Positions 1-64,000 of a stretch of 64,000 bases of DNA are shown here, one piece after another. A program made the position numbers and the translations under genes. Source of the stretch: Syngnathus acus (Eukaryota; Chordata; Actinopteri; Syngnathiformes; Syngnathidae); assembly GCF_901709675.1 (NCBI RefSeq), contig NC_051092.1:15808128-15872127 (forward strand), written 5' to 3'. Under the pieces are notes generated by a model. It saw only the letters and a program-made list of their open reading frames with translations, was not told the origin of the DNA and made no database searches. Position 1 is the first letter of the stretch. Each line of letters begins with the position of its first letter.

Positions 1-378
1 CGTTCGGCGGTGCGCTGCAGTTGCGCGATGGGACAAAATTAAGCTCCCTGCGCACTTAGGTCCACTTAAATTTTGGAAAGCACATCAGGACTTTAAAAAT
101 ATTTTCTAAATTTCAGCGAAGGCTCTGTCACAATAATGCGACCAGCGCAGTGCAGTTGTGCGGTGGGCGACGCGCTACGGTTGCGCGTTCGGCGGTGCGC
201 TGCAGTTGCGCGATCGGACAAATATGCGCAAATGAAAATATGCTTAAGAAAGGCGGGGTTTTTTTGTCTTGAAACGGATTCATTTTTTTTCCATTATTTG
301 TAATGGGAAAAATAGATTCGGAATTCGACCGAATTCGACTTCTGGAACGGATTGTGGTCAAAAAACAAGGTTTGACTG
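1..378. mobile_element. Tigger/pogo-like TIR element, right part (cut by window edge)
   Basis: The stretch ends ...ctggaacggattgtgg... and tttgactg followed by TA. It matches the right end of the fuller element at 45412-47231. The first 240 bases are degenerate tandem units rich in ggtgcgctgcagttgcgcg, spaced about 190 bp, the same satellite as at 45680-46110. At 283-310 it holds the uninterrupted site (ccattatttgtaatggg) that is split by an insertion in the other copy. Confidence 0.7.
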
Positions 379-880
379 TATTTTTGCTATTCTTGTTAAA
401 ATCACACTTACATGTGAACTGGAAATGACAATAATAACTCATAGTGAAAGCCAAATTGAGCAAATTGGCTATTTCAGAAGTGTGTGTCAAACTGGTAGCC
501 CTTTGCCTTAATCAGTACCCAGGAAGTAGATCTCGGTTTAAGAAAGGTTGGTGACCGCTGCATTAAATAGTTCAACTGAGAAGAAGGAATCGTCTGATGG
601 TTACTATTAGCATAGCAGCATTAAAGATAAAAGAACCAGGCTAAGGTTCCCCAATAACTTTTTAATTGGTGTCAAAACCCTGTGGGCTTATGCTTGCTGT
701 TCTCAGGGGAAAGAATATCAGTTAACGCTCATTTAAACTTTGCACAGGTGTATTGATCCAGGTGGTCAACCGGTTAGCAGTGCAGAGAATCGCAAATGTG
801 AAAAAACACAGAAAAGTAGCCAGGGGTCTGGGGGGGGGCGATGATTATATATATATTATATATACATACACACACACACA
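379..880. other. Intergenic/intronic stretch with LTR-like remnant
   Basis: No gene. Bases about 560-640 resemble 35660-35745 (cattaaatagtt.aactgagaag ... attagcatagc.gcattaaagataaa), suggesting two copies of one retroelement-like repeat. An AT/CA-rich simple tract lies at 845-880. Confidence 0.4.
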
Positions 881-1055
881 CCGTATTTTTCGGACTAAAA
901 GTCGCTCTGGAATATAGGTCGCATTAGCCATGAAATGCACAATAACGTGAAAAAAAACATATAAGTCGCTCCGGAGTATGTCGCATTTTGGGGTTAATTT
1001 ATTCGACAAAATCCAACACCAAGAACGGACATGAACGAGCAACAACTGGCTAAAC

Positions 1056-2092
1056 CAGGGGTGGGCAAACTTTTTGACTTGCGGGCCGAATTGGGTTCTA
1101 AATTTTGACTGGGGGGCCGAACCAGGAGCAGATGGATGTAGTGTTTGTGTGAAGTAATATAAATAACATGTAAAGGTCATTGCATAAAAGGTTTTTACTT
1201 TTAGTAGATACTAAAGCATGGATATTAAAAAAAGCTTTTTGAAAACAAATGCATTTATTAACAGCATTAAAAAAATATTTCACCAAAAAACTACTATCAG
1301 TGATTCTTATTAAATACGACACTGTTATGATGAATAACATTTTCCATCACTTCAGCGCCTGCAGGTCAGATTTATGAAATATGTTTATCTAATGAGGCGA
1401 AATCACATCCAACGGCAAACATTCTGACCATATACATCATCTTGAAGAATCAGTGAAAGAATACATCTAAATAAAGTAATAAAGAAATCAATAGTATTGT
1501 TGGTTTCCCTTTTTTGCTAGTGCATCATAGTCTGGAGTAAAATTTGTTGTGGTAATTCTTAGGATAGAGCCGAGGTGTCGGTCCGTTAACCTAGATCTGT
1601 GACAGGCTTTGTTGACGTTCATGCGGCTGAACGTCTTCTCACACACGTAGGTCGAGCCAAATTGTCCACTCTTTTTTAACATTCGGCACTCAGTGTCCAC
1701 CTTTCTTTTCTTCGGGCCACTCATTTTAATGGAAGGATTCCAGGGTAAGGTTTGTGGGTGGCATTAGCGTAAAACTGTATCTGAAAACTCAGCGCGCGAA
1801 TTACGAGAATATTGACGTAACAGCCTACACTCGAAATTCGGCGCTGATAGATGAAATTACTACCTACTACTGAGTACGCACACGCACTTGTGAGTGTGCA
1901 CCGAGCTTTCTGACACGGCTCCCGGGAGTAAATGCGCGGGCGGGCGCTTCCCCATCTACTGGGGAAAAATAGTAATTGCAGGGAAAATGACCCAAAAAAA
2001 ATTAATAATACAATTTATTCAGGTTTGGCGGGCCGGATTAAACGGCCCCGTGGGCCGGATGTGGCCCGCGGGCCGTAGTTTGCCCATGTCTG
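1056..2092 (-). mobile_element. hAT deletion derivative, copy 1
   Basis: 1037 bp with terminal repeats caggggtgggcaaac / gtttgcccatgtctg, flanked by a perfect 8-bp duplication ggctaaac (1048-1055 and 2093-2100), typical of hAT. Subterminal gcccgcgggcc motifs are present. It is closely similar to 7262-8284, which lies in the opposite orientation, and more distantly to 26282-27376. It carries the 78-codon ORF at 1488-1724. Confidence 0.93.
1488..1724 (-). CDS. 78-aa deletion-derived hAT mini-ORF, copy 1
   Basis: The ORF joins a hAT-style N-terminus (MSGPKKRKV, a basic nuclear-localisation-like run) directly to the C-terminal end of a ZBED5/GTF2IRD2-type hAT transposase (FGSTYVCEKTFSRMN ... DALAKKGNQQYY). 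BED finger and catalytic core are missing, so it cannot be a working transposase. It differs from the copy at 7615-7851 at five of 78 positions. Whether it is translated is unknown. Confidence 0.7.
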   Translation of the reverse strand: MSGPKKRKVDTECRMLKKSGQFGSTYVCEKTFSRMNVNKACHRSRLTDRHLGSILRITTTNFTPDYDALAKKGNQQYY

Positions 2093-2524
2093 GGCTAAAC
2101 GATAGGGTATGCTAATGTGACATAAACACGAACGAAGAGCTGAGAACGGGCCTGACGTAACATTCAGAGTTATTCAAATAACTATTACATAAATAACACG
2201 TTTATAAAACCATCTGTGTCACTCTAATTCATTTAATCCATCAATCGTCCTTTACGTCAACAATGCCGGCCGAGTGCGCGCCGCTGACGGTGGTTGCACT
2301 TTAAAATATTCCACAGGCCCATATATCAATATATAAATTATATATCAAATAACTATTATATGAGCAATAATATTATCAAACCATTTGTGTCACTCCAAAT
2401 CATTAAATCCATCGATCGTCCTTTATGTCAACAATCCGGGTGCGCGCCGCTGACGGCGCTTGCACTTCAAAATATTCCACAGGCCCATATAACGATATAT
2501 AAATTATATATCAAATAACTTTTA

Positions 2525-3697
2525 CAGTTTTTTTCCATGTATAATGCGCCCCCATGTATAATACGCACCCTAAAAATGGCATGTTGATGCTGGAAAAAAG
2601 CCTGTACCCATGTATAATACGCACCCTAATTGTGACTTTTTTTTTTAAAGTCCCAATGATCGTCACACACGCATCTGGGTGTGGTGAAATTTGTCCTCTG
2701 CATTTGACCCATCCCCGTGTGATTTTGATCCATCCCCTGGGGGAGAGGGGAGCAGTGAGCAGCAGCGGCGTCGCGCTGGGGAATCATTTGGTGATCTAAC
2801 CCCGCAATTCCAACCCTTAATGCTGAGTGCCAAGCAGGGAGGCAATGGGTCCCATTTTTATAGTCTTTGGTATGACCCGGCCGAGTTACTGAAGTCCGTA
2901 AACGTAAAATTATTTCAGAAAAAAGATCATCTTTGGGAACAACCAGATGTTATTCTGCCGGTCAGTATCACTGCGCATGCTTGGGGAAATATGTGAGACT
3001 CTCAACGGGATCACCAATATTTGAGTGATGTTCCAGGTATTTATCACAATTATTTATTATTATAATAATAATATATAATATTATATATATATATATTATA
3101 TATAATATATATAATAATTATTTATTTATTATTCACAATTGTCATGGTGATCTTTCTGGTGATTTCTTAACTAGGCTGGATGTATTTTTTTTGTTGGCGT
3201 TGATTTCGCCGACTGCCCATAAAGGCACCACCGCGATCAGTTAGGTTAAAATGAAAAGAGAGGAAAGTGACGTGCGGACATGCGAAAAAGGCGGCTCTGT
3301 ATGGGAGAGAAGTTGAAGAGGAATAAAAACACCCTTGGAAACCAAAACTTGCCCCTCGTCGTGACTCGGAGCCGCAACAAATGTTTCGGATTTGTGTAGA
3401 GTACATTGTGACAGCAAACGAGCAGGTGATCGAGCAAGCGTCTGATACGAGAGCATTGTGTTCGTATGGAGCGTGTTTGAAGTGAACAGCAGAGAAGAAA
3501 GGAACAAGGCAAAGTGTTGTGAAATAAAATATTACCTGTAATACGCATTTAGGTAGAGAACTGAACTCTCGCTCTTTATATAGCTGACGTGTCAAAAAAA
3601 AAAAAAAGAAAAAATTTGTACCCATGTATAATGCGCACCCCAGATTTTAGGACAATAAATTAGTTAAATTTTGCGCATTATACATGGGAAAAAACGG
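2525..3697. mobile_element. CATGTATAATGCGC TIR element, copy 1
   Basis: Ends cagtttttttccatgtataa and gcgcattatacatgggaaaa, flanked by TA on both sides. It sits inside the 881-4490 element; 38749-38775 (aactattatataagcaat) is the matching empty site. It carries a SINE piece and an AT-rich centre. No transposase is seen. It is probably a non-autonomous Tc1/mariner-pogo relative. Confidence 0.75.
2655..2885 (-). mobile_element. tRNA-derived SINE (type 1), 5-prime truncated
   Basis: It matches the body of the SINE at 5083-5252 (tatgacccggcc, cctccctgcttggcactcag on the reverse strand, atttggtgatctaac) and continues to the end atcattgggacttt. The tRNA-like head is missing after about 2885. Confidence 0.75.
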
Positions 3698-4019
3698 TAT
3701 ATAAGCAATATTATCAAACCATCTGTGTCACTCCAAATCATTAAATCCATAGATCAAATTCGTCGTCCTTTGTCAACAACGTCGCGCGTGCGCCCTGACG
3801 TCAGCCTCGTCGTTATTCCACAGATCTAGTATATAATTATATTGTAGTGTTAACAAAGTACAAGGAAAGACGTGGGTTTGGTAAACGGCTCTTTATTTAA
3901 CAAAACAAGAGTTCAACGAGCCAACAACTCCTGAACTGTAACGATAAAAGCATATACAAGTTGCTACACGAAATAAAATATATCAAATAACTATAACATA
4001 AATAGTTCACCGCCACACG

Positions 4020-4262
4020 GCCCCAAGCACCGGCGTTGACTTCCAGGCATGTGGCGGCGTGGACTTCCATCCCCGGAGGTGGCATTCCAGCCACGGAGGT
4101 GGAAGAGAGCTCCATAGAATAGGACCGGGCGTGCGTAAAACCCATGTCTGAGCCCCATCCATCGTCCCCGGCCAGCCACCGGGCCGAGCGCCGGCCCCCG
4201 ACTTCCATCCACGGAGGTGAAAGAGAGCTCCGTAGAGTAGGACAGGGCGTGCGTAAAAGCCA
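4020..4262. repeat. Minisatellite, about 115-120 bp unit
   Basis: About two units containing ccacggaggtggaagagagctcc, ggaccgggcgtgcgtaaaa and cgggccgagcgccggccccc. The same unit recurs as three copies at 12130-12500 and 38980-39300 in related elements. ORFs here are open by composition and not convincing proteins. Confidence 0.75.
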
Positions 4263-4577
4263 TAATAATTTTTCAAACCTTCGGTGTCACTCCAAATCAT
4301 TAAATCCTTCAATCTCTTCGTCCTTCGTGTCACAAACAAAGCCGCTAATGATGCCGGTAGTACGTGGGGCCCTTCGTCATCTTCGTCATCCCGTGATCGA
4401 ATCTTTGTCCTTTATGTAAACAACCATCAGTATAAGTCGCCCCCCCACCCAAACTATGAAAAAACGCGACTTATAGTCCGAAAAATACGGTATATATATA
4501 TATACATAAAATTGAAGATTTTTTTCTTTAACAATATCATGACAATAGCGTAACATTAGCTTACATGTAACATCATG

Positions 4578-4901
4578 TTACTTTCTAAACCCACATGCTT
4601 GTAAAAGTAAAAACGTACCTTTGTGTTTTTTTGTTTCGATGTGCTCCTTAATGTTCCTAGCGCCGCAACCTCCATAGCTGATCATATCTTGACAGAGAAT
4701 ACACAAAACCTTCCCCGGGACATCGACTTTACGTATATGTTTCGTCAGGCACGTGGTTATGGACTGTGTTCCAAGTTGAACGATTATGCTGCTCTCGAGC
4801 CATCCCCATCTGTAGTAGATCTTGATCTCGTTCGGCTTGTCTATTGCCCTGGCACAATCCTCGTCTTTTTTCTCCAAAACTTTTACCATGCTGGCGAACA
4901 T
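4578..4901 (-). pseudogene. BED/C2H2-like zinc-finger fragment
   Basis: A 107-codon ORF containing VLCILCQDMISYGGCGARNI then KEHIETKKHKG, a C-x2-C...H-x4-5-H pattern like the fingers of fish hAT-type transposases. No flanking transposase domains or TIRs were identified. Probably a transposon remnant; a host exon is less likely because no splice borders of the right kind are evident. Confidence 0.4.
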
Positions 4902-5082
4902 TTTTGCTGAGTAAGCCCTAGATCTATCTAACTAAATAACTCGTCTACAAGTGATGAAAACCCAATCGCAAATTCACATTGTAGCGGTGTAAAAACACCG
5001 TAAATTTCAGACTATAAGCCGCAACTTTTTTCTCAAATTTTGAACCCTGCGGTTTATAGTCCGGTGCGGCTTATATAGGATT

Positions 5083-5252
5083 CGGGAATCATTTGGTGAT
5101 CTAACTCCCCAATTCCAACCCTTAATGCTGAGTGCCAAGCAGGGAGGCAACGGGTCCCATTTTTATAGTCTTTGGTATGACCCGGCCGGGGTTTGAACCC
5201 ACAACCTTCCAGTCTCAGGGCGGACACTCTACCACTAGGCCACTGAGCTGGT
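5083..5252 (-). mobile_element. tRNA-derived SINE (type 1), complete head
   Basis: On the minus strand it begins with a tRNA-like head: A box tggcctagtggtagagtg and B box gggttcaaaccccgg, followed by a body shared with 2655-2885 and 46330-46567. These are internal RNA polymerase III promoter elements. Not a functional tRNA: the homology stops after the T arm. Confidence 0.85.
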
Positions 5253-5502
5253 AATTCACACAAAGAAGAGACAGAACGAGATCAAGACGGGCATGACTGT
5301 AAGGAAGCTTTTATACACAAACCGTCATTATGGGGGACAAAAGAAATGCATATTATACCGCTTTTAAGTTAAATGCAGTCGATTTGGCCCATTATTGATG
5401 ACATCGTGTGGTGTCACCTTTTTCTTTCTTTATTTCACAGTCACGTCTACTCTGGCGCTATACGTGTAGCTCGCTAGTTTAATGTAACTTAGTGCTTCGT
5501 GC

Positions 5503-5727
5503 ATGAATAAAATTATTATGAACAGACCCTCATCATGGAAAATGCTAGAAGAAATGCATAAAAGCAACGATGAAAGAGAGACTGAGAAAGTGTGTGGCAA
5601 AGGATATCTAACGCTACTCCAATCGGACACTGAGGAGGAAGACTTCGATGGTTTCAGTGCACAGGAGGAAGATGAAGACGGCTCTTTCACTGGCTCTTTA
5701 TTTACTTTTAAAGTTTTTTTTTTTTAA
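5503..5727 (+). pseudogene. Acidic C-terminal tail of a pogo-like transposase
   Basis: The ORF reads LLQSDTEEEDFDGFSAQEED before its stop. The acidic D/E-rich ending with a DFDGF/EFEGF core recurs in the other element family (11981-12109). I read it as the remaining C-terminus of a pogo-type transposase; the catalytic domain is absent. The family assignment is inference. Confidence 0.4.
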
Positions 5728-5744
5728 CCAGCCCTGTTAGTGCT

Positions 5745-6000
5745 GTGCTACCGTGTTGCTGCTGTGTTACTGCCACGTCACAGGCAGTGTTTGGAAAGAA
5801 ATGTTAAGGTATGTTATTAAAACTTTAAAAAGGCTTTCTGTGTCCCGTCTTTCTTTGTAAATAACTCGCGTGCACACTTCCATGTTGCTGCGGTACTACT
5901 GCTGCGTCACAGGCAGCGTTTAGAAAGACATGTTAAAGTATGTTATTAAAACTTTAAAAAAGCTTTCTGTGTACTGTCTTTCTTTGTAAATAACTCGTGC
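5745..6000. repeat. Two tandem copies of a ~125-bp unit
   Basis: The segment ctgccacgtcacaggcag ... ctttctttgtaaataactcg is repeated with small changes. It lies near the right end of the 4998-6112 element. Confidence 0.75.
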
Positions 6001-6112
6001 GCATGTGCGGTTTATAGCCCTGTGCGGCTTATATAAGAAAAAAACACAAATATCCCCGAATTTTACCTGGTGCGGCTTATAGTCCAGTTCGGTTTATAGT
6101 CCAAAAATTACG

Positions 6113-6783
6113 TTAGTTCTCCGCGTAAGTTAAGTTAACAAGTGGAAATGATGTAACAAAAGTAGCTCCAAAATGCTGCCGAAAATAAGGCGGCTGTTTC
6201 GCATCACTGCTGGCAGTGAGTTAGGTTTACAGAGGCAAGCCGATTTCCGTACTCACAGCTTAAAGAATTTTTCTTTAAGATGTGCCAAAAGATGCCGTCG
6301 GGCGGGCAAATGCTTGCGAGTCGCCGAGGGGCTAACGTTGCCCAGCCAGCTGGCCCGAAAAATACACGGAAATCCGCGGAAAATTCTCATCCCTGATTAC
6401 GGCTCCGCCCTTGCTGTGTGGCGTTTGCATGTTCTCTCTGTGCTCTTACATTCCACAAACGTGCACTGTAGGCCACTCCAAATTGCTCATAGGTGTGAGT
6501 GAGTATGGTTCTTCGTCTGTGTGTGCCCTGCAGTTGGCTAGGAACCGGTTCAGGCCCCCCGCTGATTCTCATTCTGATGCTGATGTGTAAAAACCATTCT
6601 ACCTTAGTGCTGTGGTATAACCCAAAAGCAAATTAAAATAATTAAATTAGTAAAGACTGAACATTAGTGTTAAAAAACCATGATACTGGCGCTACTGAAG
6701 CATATTTTACACAAGAGCCTGGAGTAAATTCGTTTCTTAATCATTTGTTTTTCTATGTGCTTTTTATGACTGCATGCATTTAC
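6113..6783. other. plcg2 intron with SINE type-2 fragment
   Basis: No gene. About 6395-6590 resembles the middle of the GGAT-tailed SINE (tgtggcgtttgcatgttctc, gtgtgccctgcagttggcta), but decayed and 5-prime truncated. 6591-6783 leads to the exon donor side; nothing recognised. Confidence 0.5.
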
Positions 6784-60980
<54,197 letters not shown>

Positions 60981-61070
60981 CTGAAAAACAGAAGAGAGTG
61001 CACATAGTCAAACAGAGAATACACACAATGGCAGTGTAGTATCAGTTTATATTTGTGTTTGTTTACAAAT

Positions 61071-61440
61071 CAGGGGTCACCAACCTTTTTGAAACTGAGA
61101 GCGACTTCTTGAGGACCAACTAATTCTGAAGAGCTACCAGCTTAACAATGCAGACAATATTCAGGTTAAGGTCAAAATCCTGATTTCTGAAACATTCTGA
61201 AAATCATAGCATTTCCTATCGGTCCAATGATGCAAAATAGGTTGATATTTAAGCCGATATTGAAAGCCATATCAAATACATCAACGTCCAACCAGTCAAA
61301 GTCTCCTCGACTCCAAAAACAATATTCATTCTGAATATTGAAACTGAAGTTAAAAAAATTCCAAAGAACACTGTCCCATTCATTTGAATAGGAGTGTGTC
61401 ATGTGCGGAATGGAACAGGGCGACCAAATGCAACTTAGAC
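61071..61440. mobile_element. hAT-like element, left end only
   Basis: caggggtcaccaacctttttg is a hAT-type terminus. The right end is not found; the sequence meets the solo LTR at 61446. Confidence 0.5.
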
Positions 61441-61445
61441 CAAGG

Positions 61446-62393
61446 TGTTAGAATAATTAGGAACCGGAGGTCTCATATCTTCGCTCAAGCCAACATACTA
61501 TCTGTTTAGCTCTAGGGAGTTCTTATACTCCCTTCCTTTTCTTATCTGTGAGAGGCCCTCACTAGTTGTGAACAGAACACCTCTGTTCTTTGTTTAATTC
61601 AAGAGAAGTTCTTTCTCTTTTATACCTTGTAGGTTCTATTCATAAATTGTTGTTGACCGGGACAGTTTTTAAGTTATCCCATATTTACTCAATGTTTGTT
61701 TGTAGACTTCATGCAAGTTATCTCACATCTACTTAACGTTTGTTGGAGTGTATGCATGAGAGGTATCTGATTATTTACTCATCATTATTATTGTGTGATA
61801 CTTAGCAAGAAAGTCTAGAGCAGGGGTGTCAAACTCCTTTCCTCGGGGGCCGAATCCCTACATGTTTTCCAAGTTTCCCTTGTTAAACACACCTGATTCA
61901 AATGACCAGTTCGTCCTCACTTTCAGCAGGAGCCTGATTAATTGAATCAGGTGTGTTTAACGAGGGAAACTTGGAAAACATGTAGGGATTCGGCCCCCGA
62001 GGAAAGGATCTTGACACCCCTGGTCTAGAGCGTTGTTTTACAGGGACACGGCACCCAGCACGTTTGAAGATCGCAGCCCAGGACGAGGCTGCCAACCAAC
62101 TAAGGACAGACTCTGCATTGCTGGGGTCACGGATCGGCCAAGGCCTCGCACCACACAACATTCTTTAGTTAGCTAATCAGCGTTGCTACAGCCACAATCT
62201 CCCCTCCCTTTAGTGTAGCAACGCCTCTTGTAACCAGGGCAACCCAAAATAAAAAGAGGAGATAGCGGAAGAGGAGTGGAGGACTGTAACTGGGCCTTCC
62301 ACGTAATTCTCCTCGCGAGCAAAGGGAATACTGGTTGTCTTCTCCTCTTCTTTCAGTGTATACAATAATGTCTTATGGTACTTAGACCTGACA
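61446..62393 (+). mobile_element. Solo LTR with 5-bp target duplication
   Basis: Begins TGTTAGAATAATTAGG and ends TTAGACCTGACA (TG...CA), flanked by caagg on both sides (61441-61445 and 62394-62398). Without the MITE at 61821-62022 it is about 740 bp. An aataaa is near 62250. No internal retroviral sequence remains, so it is a recombined solo LTR; family unknown. The orientation is a guess from the aataaa. Confidence 0.8.
61821..62022. mobile_element. Hairpin hAT MITE in the solo LTR
   Basis: 202 bp, ends caggggtgtcaaactcc / ttgacacccctg; 8-bp duplication gtctagag at 61813-61820 and 62023-62030. The two arms (aaacatgtagggattcggcc and its complement) pair over nearly the whole length. Confidence 0.95.
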
Positions 62394-62398
62394 CAAGG

Positions 62399-63196
62399 TT
62401 TATTGAAGGGAAAAGGATGATGGAGGACCGAATGAGGGGAACAAACAGGCAGGAAAACCTAGCAACGTATGGGCAGCAGAAAAGGACGGGAGCCAGATGT
62501 GCGAAGACGCAGACGGAGTGAACGGGGAACACGGAATAAACAGGCCAATCCGACCGGGAGTGACACACAGACGGGACTTAAATACAAGACGGGTAACGAG
62601 GGGCAGGTGACGGCGATTACAATTATTACTTGTAGGACACAGGCAGGGAGGGGGCGAGTGCACAGACGCGGGACAGAGACGCGAACGGACACCATACGGG
62701 GATACGAGGAAACGGCGAGGAGCGAAGACATGATAGAGTGGGATGTAAATGTGTACCGTATTGGCCCGAATATAAGACAACCCTAATTATAAGACGACCC
62801 CCTTTTTTACGAGACTCAAGTTTGAAAAAAGACTTTTTGAACACCAAATTTTATTTTTATACACAAAATAATTACAGTACATCTGAAACAAATGATTATA
62901 ACAATATATTCGAGAGAAAAAGCATGTTATTTTGCCTCATTCAAATCATGCAAAAACTGTCTGTCACATCTTAATATCTGAACATTTAAATATGTAAACT
63001 AAAGTGCAATCACATTTGTAAATGAATGGCTTCTGGTTTTTGAAATGTAAATAAACCTACTGTTTCTCCATTTTCTGTTATCTCTTCTCTTATTTTCTTC
63101 TCTTTTCTTTCATACCGCTATTTTTTTATTTTTCTTCTTCGTGCTACTGCTAATTTTATTTTTATTCTTCGTGACAGGGGTTCGCTTTGCCCTGGG
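62399..63196. other. Intronic stretch with one TIR-like end
   Basis: 62400-62750 is purine-rich text with no reliable frame. 62756 begins ccgtattggcccgaatataa, a terminus of the CCGTAT class; its partner is not seen. Confidence 0.45.
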
Positions 63197-64000
63197 CAGA
63201 GATGGGGACTCGAGTCACTGTGACTTGGACTCGAGTCGACTCGAGTCGCTGTTTTGATGACTTGTGACTTGACTTGACAAAAGTAAAAAAACTTGAGACT
63301 CGACTTGGACTTGGAAGTTAAAGACTCGGGACTTGACTTGGGACACGATGACTTGAATGACTTCAGTGTTATTTAGTTTATGTTTTCAGTTTGAATATAA
63401 AATTAATAATACATTTAAAAAAGTAATATCGATAACACGGTAGGAGCGCAGGCTGAGAATGGCGTTGTCATGATTGGATCGCTACCCTGTCAATCAATCA
63501 GTCGTGCCCTCTCTACCTACCTAACTTGTTTATTGGAGAATCACGCCCCTTTATATCAGACATGCACAAACATGTCAGCGGGAGCGGTACCGCGAGTCAT
63601 CACCTTCGGCTATCGTAATTACCTTTATGACGGCAAAAGACGGACAGCACAGTGCAAGATATGCAACAGAAACATTTCAGACAGCCAGACGACAACTTCA
63701 AACTTTGTCCGTTTGAAGTTTATAGAGCTCTGGTGTCTCCAGATGTTACAGATGAAACATAAAATGTTTCTAATGCTCTTTAATGTGTTTCTTCTTTCAG
63801 ATTTTTTTCAGATTATTTTTTCATATTTGCAATCAAATGTGTCCGACACTATCGGCAGACGTTCATTTGTTTAGATTGAGCTGTCAATCATTGTGTGAGG
63901 TAGTTTCTTTTTTGTTTGATTGCATGGTGTATTTGACTGAATATCAGTAATTACAGTGCAAATCCAAATTATTGTCATATTTTTTAAACAGGTTAGACAC
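63197..64000 (+). mobile_element. hAT-like element, left part (runs off the window)
   Basis: cagagatggggactcgagtc is a hAT-type end followed by many gactcg/gacttg repeats (63197-63340), then a BED-finger ORF. The right end is outside. Confidence 0.6.
63470..63874 (+). pseudogene. hAT-like BED finger fragment
   Basis: TFGYRNYLYDGKRRTAQCKI then CNRNISDSQTTTSNFVR gives the C-x2-C part of a BED finger. The frame becomes unrelated after FVR, where a splice donor or break is likely. No catalytic part within the window. Confidence 0.5.

Larger units (their letters stand above)
881..4490. mobile_element. CCGTATTTTTCGG TIR element, pogo-like, host of nested insertions
   Basis: Left end ccgtatttttcggacta and right end tagtccgaaaaatacgg are inverted; TA follows the right end. 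It is the same family as 8486-17125 (opposite orientation), 38350-39654 and 55845-56731. Assignment to the TA-inserting pogo/Tc1-mariner group is inferred from the clean TA duplication at 38350-39654 and from an acidic transposase-like tail (EEFEGF...) in family members. It contains a hAT insertion (1056-2092), another TIR element (2525-3697) and a minisatellite (4020-4262). Confidence 0.75.
4998..6112. mobile_element. CCGTAAATTTCAGACTA TIR element, pogo-like, with SINE insertion
   Basis: Left end ccgtaaatttcagactataa and right end ttatagtccaaaaattacg are inverted. A SINE is inserted at 5083-5252. A short acidic ORF (5503-5727) and two direct repeats of about 125 bp (5745-6000) follow. It is related in design, though not in sequence, to the CCGTATTTTTC family. 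Confidence 0.65.

Noticed and set aside
3167-3625. 152-aa minus-strand ORF
   Set aside because: No recognisable domain; lies inside the CATGTATAATGCGC element and is not kept in the second copy.
5160-5252. tRNA gene (A and B boxes present)
   Set aside because: The tRNA-like head leads into a SINE body and is repeated elsewhere; no complete cloverleaf.
1-6700. plcg2 Y-box or C2 exons
   Set aside because: No YPKGQR, SSNYDP or FLRFVVYEED-type coding found; the region is repeats, so these exons lie off the left edge.
62353-62847. Overlapping ORFs of 90-126 aa
   Set aside because: Open by composition only, mutually shadowing, without known motifs.
61000-64000. Further 5-prime plcg2 exons (N-terminal PH or EF-hands)
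   Set aside because: I looked for the expected motifs on the minus strand and found none; they are presumably beyond the window.

Overview
This window is vertebrate, most likely ray-finned fish, genomic DNA. It has spliced exons with canonical GT/AG borders separated by long introns, teleost-style LINEs, Tc1/mariner, hAT and pogo-like DNA transposons, tRNA-derived SINEs, and long CA and GGAT microsatellites. There is no operon, RBS or other prokaryotic structure. I cannot name the species.

One host gene spans almost the whole window on the minus strand: the phospholipase C gamma 2 gene (plcg2). I place 18 coding exons between 60980 and 6784. They total 2150 nt, about 716 codons, and every exon-exon junction keeps phase. 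They run from the last part of the EF-hand region, through the catalytic X box, the split PH domain, two SH2 domains and the SH3 domain, to the second half of the split PH domain. The N-terminal PH/EF exons lie beyond the right edge. The Y box and C2 exons lie beyond the left edge. No other host gene is supported.

The rest is intron, mostly transposon. From left to right: 1-6112 holds pogo/Tigger-like TIR elements with hAT and SINE insertions; 6784-6886 is the last plcg2 exon in the window. 6994-17139 is a four-level nest: an outer TA-flanked element, a second TA-flanked element, a LINE 3-prime fragment, and another LINE inside that fragment. A nearly intact LINE (8540-11818) and a hAT deletion derivative sit in the same stack. 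17142-22723 holds a dispersed repeat, another LINE and a TIR element filled with a 251-bp satellite. 22949-35977 is the exon-rich middle of plcg2, with hAT elements and microsatellites between exons. 36219-43745 carries two Tc1/mariner elements, a nested pogo-in-mariner pair and an LTR-like block. 44552-54040 holds more exons with Tigger-like, MITE, SINE and hAT repeats. 54518-59612 is again LINE and hAT rich. 60908-64000 has the first exon, a solo LTR with a 5-bp target duplication, a hairpin MITE and the start of another hAT element.

Many insertions are dated relative to each other by target-site duplications and by empty-site copies elsewhere in the window. The strongest leads are: inverted 1-kb hAT copies flanking a plcg2 exon (a circular-RNA or exon-skipping geometry); a 78-codon deletion-derived hAT ORF kept open in both copies; a 135-bp plcg2 intron that is mostly a (TG)n tract directly after the 5-prime splice site; a GC-AG splice donor at the start of the 16-kb transposon-filled intron; and loss of one regulatory tyrosine in the SH2-SH3 linker.
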